Shown here: piece by piece, positions 55,150 to 64,000 of the stretch
How positions within the stretch are numbered: the stretch's first letter is position 1
Layout: every line of letters begins with the position of its first letter
From: Friedmanniella luteola
GTDB taxonomy: Bacteria > Actinomycetota > Actinomycetes > Propionibacteriales > Propionibacteriaceae
Reading direction: 5' to 3'
NCBI RefSeq assembly: GCF_900105065.1
Contig: NZ_LT629749.1
Coordinates: forward strand, 124,001-188,000
Length of the DNA stretch: 64,000 bases
Translations under genes and position numbers: made by a program
Notes under the pieces: model-generated
Told to the model about the DNA's origin: nothing
Seen by the model: the letters and a program-made list of their open reading frames with translations, nothing else
The model's database searches: none

Positions 55150-56927
55150 CCTTCCGCCTGAAGCTGGCCTCCCTCCTGACCTCCCTGGCGATCGGCTCGA
55201 CCGCGCTCGTCGGGTGCGCCGCTGATACCACCGCCACCTCCCCGACGAGTGCATCGACCACCGCCGCCGTGTCGGTCGACGCTGACCAGGGCGTCGCTGA
55301 CGCGCTGGCCGAGAACACCGCCGTGCACACCACCCCCGACAGCACGGGCGGCGCTGTCGACATCACCCTCACCGGCGACTCCGCCACCAGCAGCGGGGAC
55401 GGGGTCACCGTCGACGGGGCCACCGTCACCATCACCGCGGCCGGCACCTACCGGCTGACCGGCGAGCTGGCCGGCCAGGTCGTCGTCACCGCCCCCGACG
55501 CGACGGTGCGCCTGGTCCTCGATGGCGCCACCATCACCAGCACCACGACGGCCGCCATCGCCGCGACCGACGCCGAGCTGCTCGTCGTCGAGCTCGCCGA
55601 TGGCAGCGCGAACACCCTGAGTGACACCGACAGCTATCCCGACGACGCTGACGTGAACGCCGCGCTCTTCAGCGCCGGCGACCTGACGATCACCGGCTCC
55701 GGCGCGCTGGACGTCACGGCCAACGGCAACGATGCCGTGGCCAGCAAGGACGGGTTGGTCCTTCAGTCCGGTGACCTGAGCGTGACCGCTGCCGACGACG
55801 GGATCCGCGGCAAGGACTACGTCGTCGTCGAGGGCGGCACTGTCAACGTGTCCGCCGGCGGCGACGGGGTCAAGGCCGACAACACCGAGGACGCCGACGC
55901 CGGCTACGTCTCCATGACCGGCGGCTCGCTGACCGTGGACGCCGGCGGTGACGGCGTCGACGCCGCCTCCGACCTGCTGGTCAGCGGCGGCACCCTGGAC
56001 GTCACCAGCGGCGGCGGCAGCGAGGTCGCGCCCGCCGAGGACGCCTCCGCCAAGGGCCTGAAGTCCGGCACCATCACCGTCCTCGAGGGCGGCACGATCA
56101 CCGTGGACGCCTCCGACGACGCGGTGCACAGCGACGGGTCGGTGCACGTCGCGGGCGCCGAGGTCCGCGCGGCGTCCGGGGACGACGGCCTGCACGCCGA
56201 GAGCGCCGTGCTGATCAGCAGCGGCAACGTCGCGGTCACCCGCTCGGTCGAGGGCTTGGAGGCCAAGGACATCACCGTCGACGACGGCGACGTCACCGTC
56301 GTCAGTTCCGACGACGGCGTCAACGCCACCGAAGGAACGACCAGTACGGACAGCGGCGGGTTCGGCCGAGGTGGAGGTGGGGGTGAGGAAGTGGCTGACG
56401 CCACCGTCACCATCAACGGCGGCACCCTGACCATCGACTCCGAGGGCGACGGGCTCGACTCCAACGGAAACGCGGCCATCACCGGCGGCACTGTCGTGGT
56501 CAACGGCCCCGAGCAGTCCGGCAACGGAGCACTCGACGTCAACGGCACGCTCAGCGTCAGCGGAGGCACTTTGCTGGCCGCCGGCAGCGCCGGCATGGTC
56601 GTCACCCCTGACACCGACTCCAGCCAGAGCTTCGTCACAGTCACCCTGAACTCCGCCGTCGCCGCGGGCACCACGCTGCACCTGGTCGACGCTGACGACG
56701 ACGTGGTGGCCACCTTCGTCACCAGCAAGACGACCCAGAACGTCGTCTTCTCCTCCGACGCGATCACCGACGGGGATGTCTACACCGTCTACATCGGCGG
56801 GACAGCCTCGGGTACCAGCATCGGTGGCCTCAGCACGGGCGGTGACCTGGGCTCAGCGACTGCAGCCGGGAGCGGCACGGCGGGGGTGGAGGCTGCTGGC
56901 GGCGGTCGAGGGCAGGGTCACCATTGA
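55146..56927 (+). CDS. Carbohydrate-binding domain lipoprotein (DUF4353-like)
   Basis: A 593-residue secreted lipoprotein with lipobox LVGC at about residue 24. The body is a parallel beta-helix-like series of short repeats around AGGDGVDA, ASDDAVHSDGSVHV and GNGALDVNGTLSVSGG, as in DUF4353/carbohydrate-binding proteins found next to CotH and VTC genes. An acidic Asp/Gly-rich composition suggests calcium binding. It ends the DUF4956-VTC operon. No CotH kinase is present in this window. Confidence 0.85.
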   Translation: MTFRLKLASLLTSLAIGSTALVGCAADTTATSPTSASTTAAVSVDADQGVADALAENTAVHTTPDSTGGAVDITLTGDSATSSGDGVTVDGATVTITAAGTYRLTGELAGQVVVTAPDATVRLVLDGATITSTTTAAIAATDAELLVVELADGSANTLSDTDSYPDDADVNAALFSAGDLTITGSGALDVTANGNDAVASKDGLVLQSGDLSVTAADDGIRGKDYVVVEGGTVNVSAGGDGVKADNTEDADAGYVSMTGGSLTVDAGGDGVDAASDLLVSGGTLDVTSGGGSEVAPAEDASAKGLKSGTITVLEGGTITVDASDDAVHSDGSVHVAGAEVRAASGDDGLHAESAVLISSGNVAVTRSVEGLEAKDITVDDGDVTVVSSDDGVNATEGTTSTDSGGFGRGGGGGEEVADATVTINGGTLTIDSEGDGLDSNGNAAITGGTVVVNGPEQSGNGALDVNGTLSVSGGTLLAAGSAGMVVTPDTDSSQSFVTVTLNSAVAAGTTLHLVDADDDVVATFVTSKTTQNVVFSSDAITDGDVYTVYIGGTASGTSIGGLSTGGDLGSATAAGSGTAGVEAAGGGRGQGHH

Positions 56928-57094
56928 CCTCGCGCCCACCAGTAGGAATAGCGCGAAAGCCCGACAGTGCGACCACGGCCTTGCCATCTTCATCCAGCAA
57001 CCTTCCGCCTCGCCGACGCACAGCCAATGCCCATCCTGCTCACCGGCAGTTGCGATCGGCTCAGAGACACAAGCCGATCAGTAGGAGAAACATC

Positions 57095-58279
57095 ATGGGA
57101 CGCACGTACGGGTGGGTACGACGAGTCGGCGGGACGACAGCCCTGACGCTGACCGTGGGGCTGGGCAGCCTCCCAGTCACCGCGGCGGCGGCGAGTACTT
57201 TCGAAACCCGAGTGGTCGCACTCGCTGACTGGAGCCGGGGTTCCGGCGGCGGCAGGGACTGGGGGTACCCCGGCTACCCGGGCGGCTCCGACCTCTCGAG
57301 CAGCACCGGCAACACGACGGTCGACTCCGACCCAGCCACCACCGCCGAGTCAACGGGAGTGGTGCTGGTGAACACCGAGCTCGGGTACGAGAACGCCGCC
57401 GGCGCGGGGACCGGCATCGTGCTGACCTCCGGCGGGGAGATCCTCACGAACTACCACGTCGTCGAGGGCGCCACCGCCATCCAGGTGACGGTGGCCAGCA
57501 CCGGCGCGACCTACACCGCGGACGTCGTCGGCCACAGCGCCAGCGCCGACATCGCGCTGCTGCAGCTCGAGGACGCCAGCGGGCTGACCCCCGCCACCAT
57601 CGACGACGACACCGTGGCGCTGGGTGACTCCGTCACCGCCGTCGGGAACGCTGGCGGTACCGGCACCCTCACTGCGGCCGATGGCACTGTCACCGCCCTT
57701 GAGGCGTCCATCACCACGGCAGCCGAGAGTTCGGTGGCCGCCGAGCGGCTTACCGGGCTGATCGAGACCGACGCCGACGTCGTGGCCGGAGACTCGGGCG
57801 GTCCGCTGGTCGACGCGGAGGGCGAGGTGGTCGGCATCGACACCGCCGCCTCCAGCGGCTCGGTCATCGACGGCTACGCCGTCCCCATCGAGGACGCCCT
57901 GGTAGTCATCGACCAGATCGCCTCCGGCACCTCCACCCCAACGGTTCAGGTCGGCGCCTCCGCCTTCCTCGGCGTCCAGGTCGCCGACTCCGCATCGGCG
58001 TATCCGGGCACTGCCTGGGGTACCGAGGCCGCCACCTCGACAGGCGGCGGCGGAGCGGCCGTCGCCGTGGTTGTCGACGGCTCACCCGCTGCAAGAGCGG
58101 GGTTGGCTGCCGGGGACACGATCACCGCGGTTGGCGACGAGGCAGTCCGCTCGGCAGCCGACCTCAGTGCGGCTCTCGACGGCCGCCACGTCGGCGAGCA
58201 GGTCGAGGTGACCTGGACCGGCGCGAGCGGGACGACACAGACCGCCCCCGCCACACTCGCCGAGAGCCCGACCGCCTGA
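57095..58279 (+). CDS. Secreted trypsin-like serine protease with PDZ domain (HtrA-like)
   Basis: A 394-residue exported protease. A signal peptide ends near residue 33 (PVTAAAAS), then a Gly/Ser/Tyr-rich linker. The protease domain has His 121 in TNYHVVEG, Asp 152 in SADIALL and Ser 234 in AGDSGGPL. A PDZ domain occupies roughly residues 300-394 (AGLAAGDTITAVGDEAV). The ATG at 57095 follows AGGAG with a seven-base gap; the open frame further upstream lacks a signal-like start. Likely an envelope quality-control protease. Confidence 0.92.
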   Translation: MGRTYGWVRRVGGTTALTLTVGLGSLPVTAAAASTFETRVVALADWSRGSGGGRDWGYPGYPGGSDLSSSTGNTTVDSDPATTAESTGVVLVNTELGYENAAGAGTGIVLTSGGEILTNYHVVEGATAIQVTVASTGATYTADVVGHSASADIALLQLEDASGLTPATIDDDTVALGDSVTAVGNAGGTGTLTAADGTVTALEASITTAAESSVAAERLTGLIETDADVVAGDSGGPLVDAEGEVVGIDTAASSGSVIDGYAVPIEDALVVIDQIASGTSTPTVQVGASAFLGVQVADSASAYPGTAWGTEAATSTGGGGAAVAVVVDGSPAARAGLAAGDTITAVGDEAVRSAADLSAALDGRHVGEQVEVTWTGASGTTQTAPATLAESPTA

Positions 58280-58634
58280 CTGGCCATCGGTCATCACCGA
58301 GCGGCGTTCTGACATGCCTCCGGCCCGCGCTGCGGGTCGGTCGCCTCGTGTACCAGGTCGGTTTGCGCCACATGTAGTCCCCGCAAGCCGGGGCCGTAAC
58401 CAGCCGTAGGTGTCGACGGGGCGACAGCGCGTCCTGCGGGACAGCAGGACCGAACGCGGGTCCCCCCCGGGGGTTGGAGGGCTCCGGTCGCGGTCACGCA
58501 CGCGGCCAGAGCCCTCCACCCTTGCAGCTGCGCTGAGTGCGGTCAGCCTTCCTCGCGGTCGCGGTCGCGGTCGCGGTCGCGGTCGCGGTCGCGCACGTGC
58601 GCTGCGACCGCCCCGAGGCCTCCCGCCGGCCCGG
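58280..58634. other. Gene-poor region with hexanucleotide repeat
   Basis: No recognised gene lies between the converging ends of the protease and the GMC oxidoreductase. It contains an inverted repeat, TCCTGC-GGGACA-GCAGGA, near 58432-58449 that may terminate the protease transcript. The GCGGTC repeat at 58555-58590 is also here. Confidence 0.55.
58555..58590. repeat. GCGGTC hexanucleotide tandem repeat, six copies
   Basis: Six perfect head-to-tail copies of GCGGTC fill 58555-58590, with a partial copy at the end. The array lies 45 bases beyond the GMC oxidoreductase stop. Read as codons it would encode alternating Ala/Val or Arg/Ser, but no gene covers it. It is a simple-sequence repeat likely to vary by slippage. 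Confidence 0.85.
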
Positions 58635-60268
58635 TCAGGCCGGTCCGGCGATGATGGCGTCCGCCACCCTCCAGGCGTTGGCCATCATGGTCAACGTGGG
58701 GTTCGCTCCGGTGGCGGTCGGGAGCGGGCCCCCATCGACGACGAACAAGTTCGCGACCTCGTGGGCTCGACAGTTCGCATCCAGCACGGAGGAGTCAGGA
58801 TCGGTGCCCATCCGGGTGGTGCCATGCTGGTGGGAGCAGTTGCCCGTCACCCGCGTCGGGTACACCTTGTCCACGGTCGTGGCACCCGCTGCTTCGAGGA
58901 TGTCGCCGCAGCGGTCCACCAGGAAACGGCCCTGAGTCAGGTCGTTCTGGTGCGTCTTCAGCGTGATCCGGGCTACCGGGAACCCCCAGGCGTCGGTGAC
59001 GTGGGGATCGAGGTCGACGCGGTTGTCGTGCTGGGGCATGTCGTGCAGCACCATCGCGACCGCCATGGTGTGGTTGAACAGCTCGCGGTCGATCTTCTTC
59101 GCCTCGGCGCCCCAGGTCGGGCGGCCGGGGAGGTGCCAGTTGATCGGCAACGGGATGCCGACGCCGGCTGCCGCGATGTGACCGCCGCTGACGAAGTCCC
59201 GGGACGCGTCGTGGTTGTAGAACTCGAACGAACTGGCACTGACGTAGCCGCCGCCGGCCCAGGCGTTGATCGGGTCCGAGAAGGTCCCCACGGATGCCGA
59301 GTACTCGTGGAAGGTGACGTTGCGGCCGACCAGGTCGCCGCCGTTGGCGAGGCCGTTGGGAAGCGGGAGGACTGGGACATGAGGAGAAGCCGTGCGGACT
59401 CGATCGCGCCGCCCGCCAGGATGAAGAGGTCCGCCTCCTGTTCCACGGTCTTCCCGTCGGCGTCGACGTAGACCGCGGCCCGCACGTGCCCCCGGCTGTC
59501 GAGTACCAGCTCGCGGACGTAGGACTCGGGCCGCAGGTCGTAGCGGCCGGTGGCCAGGGCATCGGGGATGAACACGTTGAGGGCGCTGGACCGGGTGCCG
59601 CTGGGGTCGCCGTGCTGCTGCGCGAAGGCGCTGACCACGGTCGCCGGGCGGCCGCTGAAGGGCCGGGACAGGGCGGCCTGCGGCGTGGGGAAGGAGTTCC
59701 AGCCGAGGTTTGCGCAGCCCTTGTGGAACTTCTCGGCGTACCGGGACTGCGGCATCGGCGGGCACGGGTAACCCTGGCTTCGCCCGCCCTCGTAGGCGTT
59801 CGCCCCGGCCTGGCCGGAGACGCCGAACGCCCACTCCACCTTCGTGTAGTACGGCTCGAGGTCGTCGTAGCTGATCGGCCAGTCGACCAGCGTGGTGCCG
59901 GGCAGCTCGCCGGCGATGCTGCGCAGCCGGAAGTCCTCAGGGGTGAACCGAGGCAGCCAACCTTGCCAGTGCACGGTTCCGCCACCGACCATCTGCGGCA
60001 CCGGGCAGAACAGCTCCTCGTGGGCCTGTTCGTCAGCCGTGGTCCGGACCGTCCGCGGGTCCTGAGCCGGGTCGGGCCAGAGGTTGTAGCGGTTGACGTT
60101 GGCCAGCTCGTCGCCGCCAAACGTCTCCTTGGTCCGCCAAGGTCCCTTCTCGAGGGCGACCACCGTGCGGCCTGCCTCGGTCAGCACCTTGGCGGCCGTG
60201 GCTCCGGTGGCGCCGGCGCCGATGATGCACACGTCGACTCGCTCGGGTTTGCGCACGGGCGTACTCAT
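58635..60268 (-). pseudogene. GMC-family oxidoreductase, frameshifted
   Basis: From ATG 60268 the N-terminal half has the FAD motif IIGAGATGATAAKVL and continues to LILAGGAIESARLLLMSQS at about 59370. There the frame shifts. The rest reads in another frame as LPNGLANGGDLVGRNVTFHEYSA through SHQHGTTRMGTD (active-site His) and GANPTLTMMANA to 58635. Adding one base in the GGAGGA at 59365-59372 would restore a full GMC enzyme of about 545 residues. It is the large-subunit partner of the gluconate-2-dehydrogenase-like protein before it. Confidence 0.87.
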
Positions 60269-60270
60269 GA

Positions 60271-60945
60271 TCAGTCCTCCTGGCCCTGGTGGCTCTGCTG
60301 CTGGGGGTGGCGGCGGTCGTCCGCGAAGTAGTCCAAGGTGCTGTAGCGACCGGTATGGACCTCGGCCAGCGAAGCCGGCCCGGGGAATCCGATCACCTGC
60401 CAGCCGATCCGGTCTCGGTTGCCGCCGTAGATCGGGTCGGACAGGAAGCCCTGTCGTGTGTGGGTGACCAGGAGCGAGAAGAAGTCGAGCTCGGACTCCG
60501 CGTTGGTCTGCTGCAGGGCCGGCTCGATGCCGTAGGGAACCTCGGGCTTGGCCAGCTCGGGGCCAGCCTCCACGCCCCGCTCGAGCTCGGTCAGGATCTG
60601 GTCCTGCTGCGTCTCGGTCAACCCGACGAAGTCCTTGCACGCCACCGCCTGGGCCCGCCGGTCCAGTTCGCGCACGCCGTCGACGTACTTGCGCCGAGCC
60701 AGCTCGACTCGCCGCTGCCAGGCGGCGGCGCTGCGCCCGGACAGCGGTTCGAATCCGCTGCCGTCCGGCTTGGCGTAGATGTAGTCGATCCCGGACAGGT
60801 AGCGGTCGACGAAGTCCACGGTCCCCGCTTCCCGAGCACCCGGCAGGTCGTCGGTGGGGATGATGCGCGCCATCGCCGCCTCGACGGTGGCCCGCTGGTG
60901 CTGATCGAAGAAGGTGGGGGTCTGGATTGCCTCGGTCACGATCAC
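60271..60945 (-). CDS. Gluconate 2-dehydrogenase subunit 3 family protein
   Basis: A 224-residue helical protein of the small-subunit type that accompanies GMC dehydrogenases. Typical blocks are ATVEAAMARIIPTDDLPGA, FVDRYL, DQILTELERG and FFSLLVTHTRQGFLSDPIYGGNRDRIGWQVIGFPG. The GTG at 60945 overlaps the permease stop (GTGA); a GTG at 60939 is an alternative. No Tat signal is seen, unlike many periplasmic versions. It sits two bases before the GMC gene. No cytochrome subunit is found in the window. Confidence 0.87.
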   Translation of the reverse strand: MIVTEAIQTPTFFDQHQRATVEAAMARIIPTDDLPGAREAGTVDFVDRYLSGIDYIYAKPDGSGFEPLSGRSAAAWQRRVELARRKYVDGVRELDRRAQAVACKDFVGLTETQQDQILTELERGVEAGPELAKPEVPYGIEPALQQTNAESELDFFSLLVTHTRQGFLSDPIYGGNRDRIGWQVIGFPGPASLAEVHTGRYSTLDYFADDRRHPQQQSHQGQED

Positions 60946-61919
60946 TTCTTCCTGGCGAGCGCGACGGCCAGGATGATGATGGCTCCGCGGACGACCTGTT
61001 GCTGGCTGGAATCCAGCCCGGCGAGGATCAGGCCGTTGTTGATCAGGCCGATCAGCAGCGCACCGAAGAGCGTGCCGACCACGGAGCCGGCGCCGCCGAA
61101 CAGGCTGGTGCCGCCCAGGATCACCGCCGCGATGGCGGACAGCTCGTCCCCGGCGCCCCACTGGAACCGCCCGGACTCCAGCCGGCCGGCGTAGAGCATG
61201 CCGGCGACGGAGGCGACGATGCCGGAGAGGAGCATCACCTGGAACTTGATCCGCTTGGTGTTCACGCCGGTGAACTGGGCCGCCGTCCGGTTGCCACCGG
61301 TGGCCAGCACCTGCCGGCCGAAGCGAGTCCTGTTCATGGCCACGGCGCCGAGGACCACGAAGATCGCGCTCCACACCAGCAGGCCGGGAAGGGGGCCGAA
61401 GTTGCCGCCGCCGAAGATCACGATGAAGGTGTCGTCCAGGATGGGCTGCGGTGCGGACCGGGTGATCCACTGGGCGAGGCCGGCGGCCACGCCCAGCATG
61501 CCCAGGGTGACCAGGAAGGACGGGATGCCCAGCAAGCTGTCCAGTCCACCGTTGACCGCGCCGATGACCACACCGACGAGCAGGCCGGCGAGGATGCCGG
61601 GGATCAACCCGTAGGCGGAGATCGCCATGGCGGCACAGACCGACGAGAGTCCCGCCACCGAGCCGACGCTGAGGTCGATCTCGGCGCAAGCGATGACGTA
61701 GGTCATGCCCACGGCGATGACGGTGATCGTCGCGGTCTGGCGGAAGATGTTCAGCAGGTTGTTCGCCGACAGGAAACCCTCGTCTCCGAGCAGGATGGCG
61801 AAGAAGGCGAAGATCACGACGAATCCGATGTAGATGACGTAGCGGCGCCAGTCGAGGGTCCTGATCCGCGCGGCGACGCTGTCCCGGGTCTCACTCGGGG
61901 TGGTGACGGTGGTGGTCAT
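60942..61919 (-). CDS. Sugar ABC transporter permease (RbsC-like)
   Basis: A 325-residue membrane protein with eight to ten helices. The family blocks CAEIDLSVGSVAGLSSV, GLIPGILAGLLVGVVIGAVNGGL, LGIPSFLVTLGMLGVAAG and LGGTSLFGGAGSVVGTLFGA are all present. It forms the pore with the ATPase encoded just upstream. It overlaps the ATPase stop (ATGA) and the next gene's start. Confidence 0.93.
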   Translation of the reverse strand: MTTTVTTPSETRDSVAARIRTLDWRRYVIYIGFVVIFAFFAILLGDEGFLSANNLLNIFRQTATITVIAVGMTYVIACAEIDLSVGSVAGLSSVCAAMAISAYGLIPGILAGLLVGVVIGAVNGGLDSLLGIPSFLVTLGMLGVAAGLAQWITRSAPQPILDDTFIVIFGGGNFGPLPGLLVWSAIFVVLGAVAMNRTRFGRQVLATGGNRTAAQFTGVNTKRIKFQVMLLSGIVASVAGMLYAGRLESGRFQWGAGDELSAIAAVILGGTSLFGGAGSVVGTLFGALLIGLINNGLILAGLDSSQQQVVRGAIIILAVALARKK

Positions 61920-63433
61920 GCTGCGACTCCTTGTACGGCTAGCTGGAGGGCTTCCTCGTCGGCGATGTCGCTGCGCAGCATCTCGGCGGCCACAGCCCCG
62001 TCGCGCAGGATGATGAGGCGGTCGCTGACCGCGAGCAGTTCGGGATACTCCGACGAGATGACGATGACGCCCTTGCCGGCGTCAGCCAGGTCGCGGATCA
62101 TCTCGAGGATCTCGCTCTTGGTGCCGATGTCCACACCAGCGGTGGGTTCGTCCAAGATCAGCACGTCTGGATCGGTGCCCAGCCATTTGGCCAGCACCAC
62201 CTTCTGCTGGTTGCCGCCGGAGAGGAGGCGCACTGGCCGGTTGGGGTGGGCCACCTTGACCGTGAACTGCTTGATCAGGTCGTCGGAGAGTCTTCGGCCC
62301 TTGTCCTTGCTCAGCAGAACGCCGTTCTGCACCTTCTTGAGCAGCGGCAGCAGCAGGTTCTCCCGCACCGAGTGGTCCAGCACCAGCCCTTGTTCGCGGC
62401 GGTCCTCCGGGATCAGCGCGAGGCCGGCCGAGATGGCCCGCTGCGGTGAGGACAGGTTCACCCGGCGACCTCTGATGGTGATCTCGCCAGAACGGGGGGC
62501 GTCGATACCGAAGAGCACCCGGGCCAGCTCGGTCCGGCCGCTGCCCATCAGTCCGGCCAGACCGAGGATCTCGCCCGCCTGGAGCGTGAAGGAGACATCG
62601 TTCACGCGTGGTGGGGCGCTCAGGTTTCTCGCTTCGAGCAGGATCTCCCCAGCCGCCTCGTGGCCGCGTTCGCGGTACGCCATCTCTGCGCCGAGCTCTT
62701 TGCCGACGATGCCCTCCACGATCTGAGCGGGGGTGATGTCGGTGAGCCGTTCGGTGAGCAGCCGGTTTCCGTCACGCAGGATGGTGATGCGATCCGCGAT
62801 CCGGTACACCTCGTCCATCCGGTGCGAGATGTAGACGATCGCGATGCCACGAGCCTTCAGCCGGTCGATCAGCTCGAACAGCGCCTCGGTCTCGTGTCGG
62901 GCGAGGCTGGCCGTCGGCTCGTCCATGATCAACACCTGAGCGTCCTGGGCCAGCGCCTTCGCGATCTCGGTGAGCTGCCAGTAGGCGGTGCTCAGCTCGC
63001 TGACCCGGGCCCGCGGATCGACCTCGACGCCCATGTCGGTGAACACCTGCCGCGCTCGACGGACCGCCTCCCGGTCGTCGATGAGACCTCGAGACATCGG
63101 TTCGGCCGACAAGTAGATGTTTTGCGCGACCGTCAGGCTGGGCACCAGGCTGAACTCCTGGAACACCATCCCGATGCCTGCCGCCTTGGCCGCCTGGATC
63201 GAGGTGAGGTCCACCTCTCCGCCGTTGATCACGATCTTCCCGGCGTCCTTGGTGTAGACCCCCTGCAAGATCTTCATCAGGGTCGACTTGCCGGCTCCGT
63301 TGCCGCCCGCGAGCGCGTGGATCTCCCCCCGAACGACCTCGAAGTCGACGCCCTTCAGCACGACCACACCGTCGAAGCTCTTCTTGATGCCGATCATCTC
63401 GATCGCCGGGTCCGGCGATGCCTGGTCTGTCAT
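61916..63433 (-). CDS. Sugar ABC transporter ATP-binding protein, tandem domain (RbsA/MglA-like)
   Basis: A 505-residue protein with two ABC domains. The first has Walker A GGNGAGKST, signature region VSELSTAYWQLTEIAKAL and Walker B VLIMDEPTASL. The second has a degenerate Walker A region (GLAGLMGSGRTEL), LSGGNQQKVVLAKWL and VLILDEPTAGVDIG. Only the first domain is expected to hydrolyse efficiently, as is usual in this family. I chose the ATG at 63433 with a GGAGA upstream; a GTG at 63475 overlapping the previous stop would add 14 residues. Confidence 0.93.
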   Translation of the reverse strand: MTDQASPDPAIEMIGIKKSFDGVVVLKGVDFEVVRGEIHALAGGNGAGKSTLMKILQGVYTKDAGKIVINGGEVDLTSIQAAKAAGIGMVFQEFSLVPSLTVAQNIYLSAEPMSRGLIDDREAVRRARQVFTDMGVEVDPRARVSELSTAYWQLTEIAKALAQDAQVLIMDEPTASLARHETEALFELIDRLKARGIAIVYISHRMDEVYRIADRITILRDGNRLLTERLTDITPAQIVEGIVGKELGAEMAYRERGHEAAGEILLEARNLSAPPRVNDVSFTLQAGEILGLAGLMGSGRTELARVLFGIDAPRSGEITIRGRRVNLSSPQRAISAGLALIPEDRREQGLVLDHSVRENLLLPLLKKVQNGVLLSKDKGRRLSDDLIKQFTVKVAHPNRPVRLLSGGNQQKVVLAKWLGTDPDVLILDEPTAGVDIGTKSEILEMIRDLADAGKGVIVISSEYPELLAVSDRLIILRDGAVAAEMLRSDIADEEALQLAVQGVAA

Positions 63434-63471
63434 CGCTGTCTCCGTCTCCGTCTCCTGCGTCGCTCTCCTGG

Positions 63472-64000
63472 TCACTGCTTGAAGGAGGACTGCAGGTCGG
63501 CCGGCGGGTCCTCGTGGTAGACCTGCTTCCAGGCGTCGAGCACGTTGTCGTGGGTGACGGGCAGGGCACTCAGCGCGACGTAGGGGGCAGCCTCCTTGCC
63601 GAGAGCGGCGCCGGCAGCCAGGTTGGCTTCGGTCACGCCCTGGTCGAACGGCACCTGAGCGCCGAGACCGACGACGAGCTCGTTCTTGGCCATCGCGATC
63701 GCCACGTTCTTGCCCAGGTCCTCGGTGGCGATCTTCAGGTCGCCGCGACCGGAGGCCCGCGCCGCTGCCATCACGCCCTCGGCCGGCACGTCCCAGACGG
63801 CCCAGATGCCGCTGAGGTTCGGGTGCTTGGCGAGCATCGCGTTCGCGGCGCCCTGGGCGTCACCGGCGAAGTCCGGACCGGCGATCCCCTTCTCCTCCAC
63901 GATCTTCAAGTCGGGGTAGTCAGCGGTGATGGTGTCCTTGAAGCCCTGGTAGCGCTGCTTGGTGACGAAGAAGTCGGCCTCGTGGTAGATCAGGCCGATC
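63472..64000 (-). CDS. Sugar ABC transporter substrate-binding protein, C-terminal part (partial)
   Basis: The gene runs off the window, so only about 175 C-terminal residues are visible. IGLIYHEADFFVTKQRYQGFKDTI and NAMLAKHPNLSGIWAVWDVPAEGVMAAA are typical of RbsB-type PBP1 proteins. The end (VALSALPVTHDNVLDAWKQVYHEDPP) is close to sugar and cyclitol binders. It is the first visible gene of the minus-strand operon that continues with ATPase, permease and dehydrogenase subunits. Confidence 0.9.
   Translation of the reverse strand, partial: IGLIYHEADFFVTKQRYQGFKDTITADYPDLKIVEEKGIAGPDFAGDAQGAANAMLAKHPNLSGIWAVWDVPAEGVMAAARASGRGDLKIATEDLGKNVAIAMAKNELVVGLGAQVPFDQGVTEANLAAGAALGKEAAPYVALSALPVTHDNVLDAWKQVYHEDPPADLQSSFKQ

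Noticed and set aside
54840-56681. 613-codon minus-strand open frame
   Set aside because: It is antisense to the repeat-rich carbohydrate-binding lipoprotein. Its Gly/Asp/Val repeats mirror those of the real gene.
58555-58590. CRISPR-like array
   Set aside because: The units are six bases with no spacers. No CRISPR-type repeat or cas gene was seen anywhere in the window.
60927-62726. 599-codon plus-strand open frame
   Set aside because: It is antisense to the ABC permease and ATPase, whose Walker and permease motifs are unmistakable.

Overview
This is a high-GC window, rich in GTG starts and stop/start overlaps, from an actinobacterium. The TadA-associated acidic protein beside TadA, the MenB tail, the IclR pairs and the paired DUF3500/HupE genes would suit a soil or rock-surface lineage such as Geodermatophilaceae, but that family-level guess is only moderate.

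Layout. 1-2400 is conserved core: the end of a MenB-like gene, upp, the TadA-associated protein, tadA and tRNA-Ser(CGA). 2400-6300 is a decayed stretch after the tRNA: a DUF3644 gene frameshifted and fused to a sugar-isomerase fragment, a hypothetical gene, long gene-poor DNA and an IclR gene broken twice. 6319-11736 (minus) is a four-gene operon, ppsR-ppsA-adk-malic enzyme, whose products connect malate, pyruvate and PEP and recycle the AMP made by PpsA. 12243-33304 is a large inositol/sugar catabolic region: two coupled IclR regulators, Gfo/Idh/MocA dehydrogenases, TIM-barrel isomerases, a split transketolase, iolB, iolD, an aldehyde dehydrogenase, an RbsB/C/A-type importer, an SDR, a stress protein, a zinc alcohol dehydrogenase and a second dehydrogenase/isomerase set. 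Two promoters in it share a 17-bp operator-like element whose first half supplies the -35 hexamer.

33715-49376 is the most unusual part. A NarL-type two-component system is divergent from two ferric-reductase-like flavocytochromes, a membrane-anchored FMN-binding protein and its likely flavin transferase ApbE. These are followed by two copies of a DUF3500 lipoprotein plus HupE/UreJ membrane protein pair and a CtpE-like P-type ATPase. I read this as an extracytosolic flavin electron-transfer and metal-handling locus. 49451-58279 is an envelope region: an aminotransferase, PAP2 phosphatase, GT2-GtrA glycosyltransferase and phosphodiester glycosidase, then a DUF4956/VTC/carbohydrate-binding operon and an HtrA-like protease. 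58635-64000 (minus) is a second sugar importer operon ending in a gluconate-2-dehydrogenase subunit 3-like protein and a GMC oxidoreductase with a frameshift.

Several genes are broken by one-base indels, some in short homopolymers, so some may be sequence errors rather than real decay. No CRISPR array, insertion sequence, integrase or rRNA was seen.
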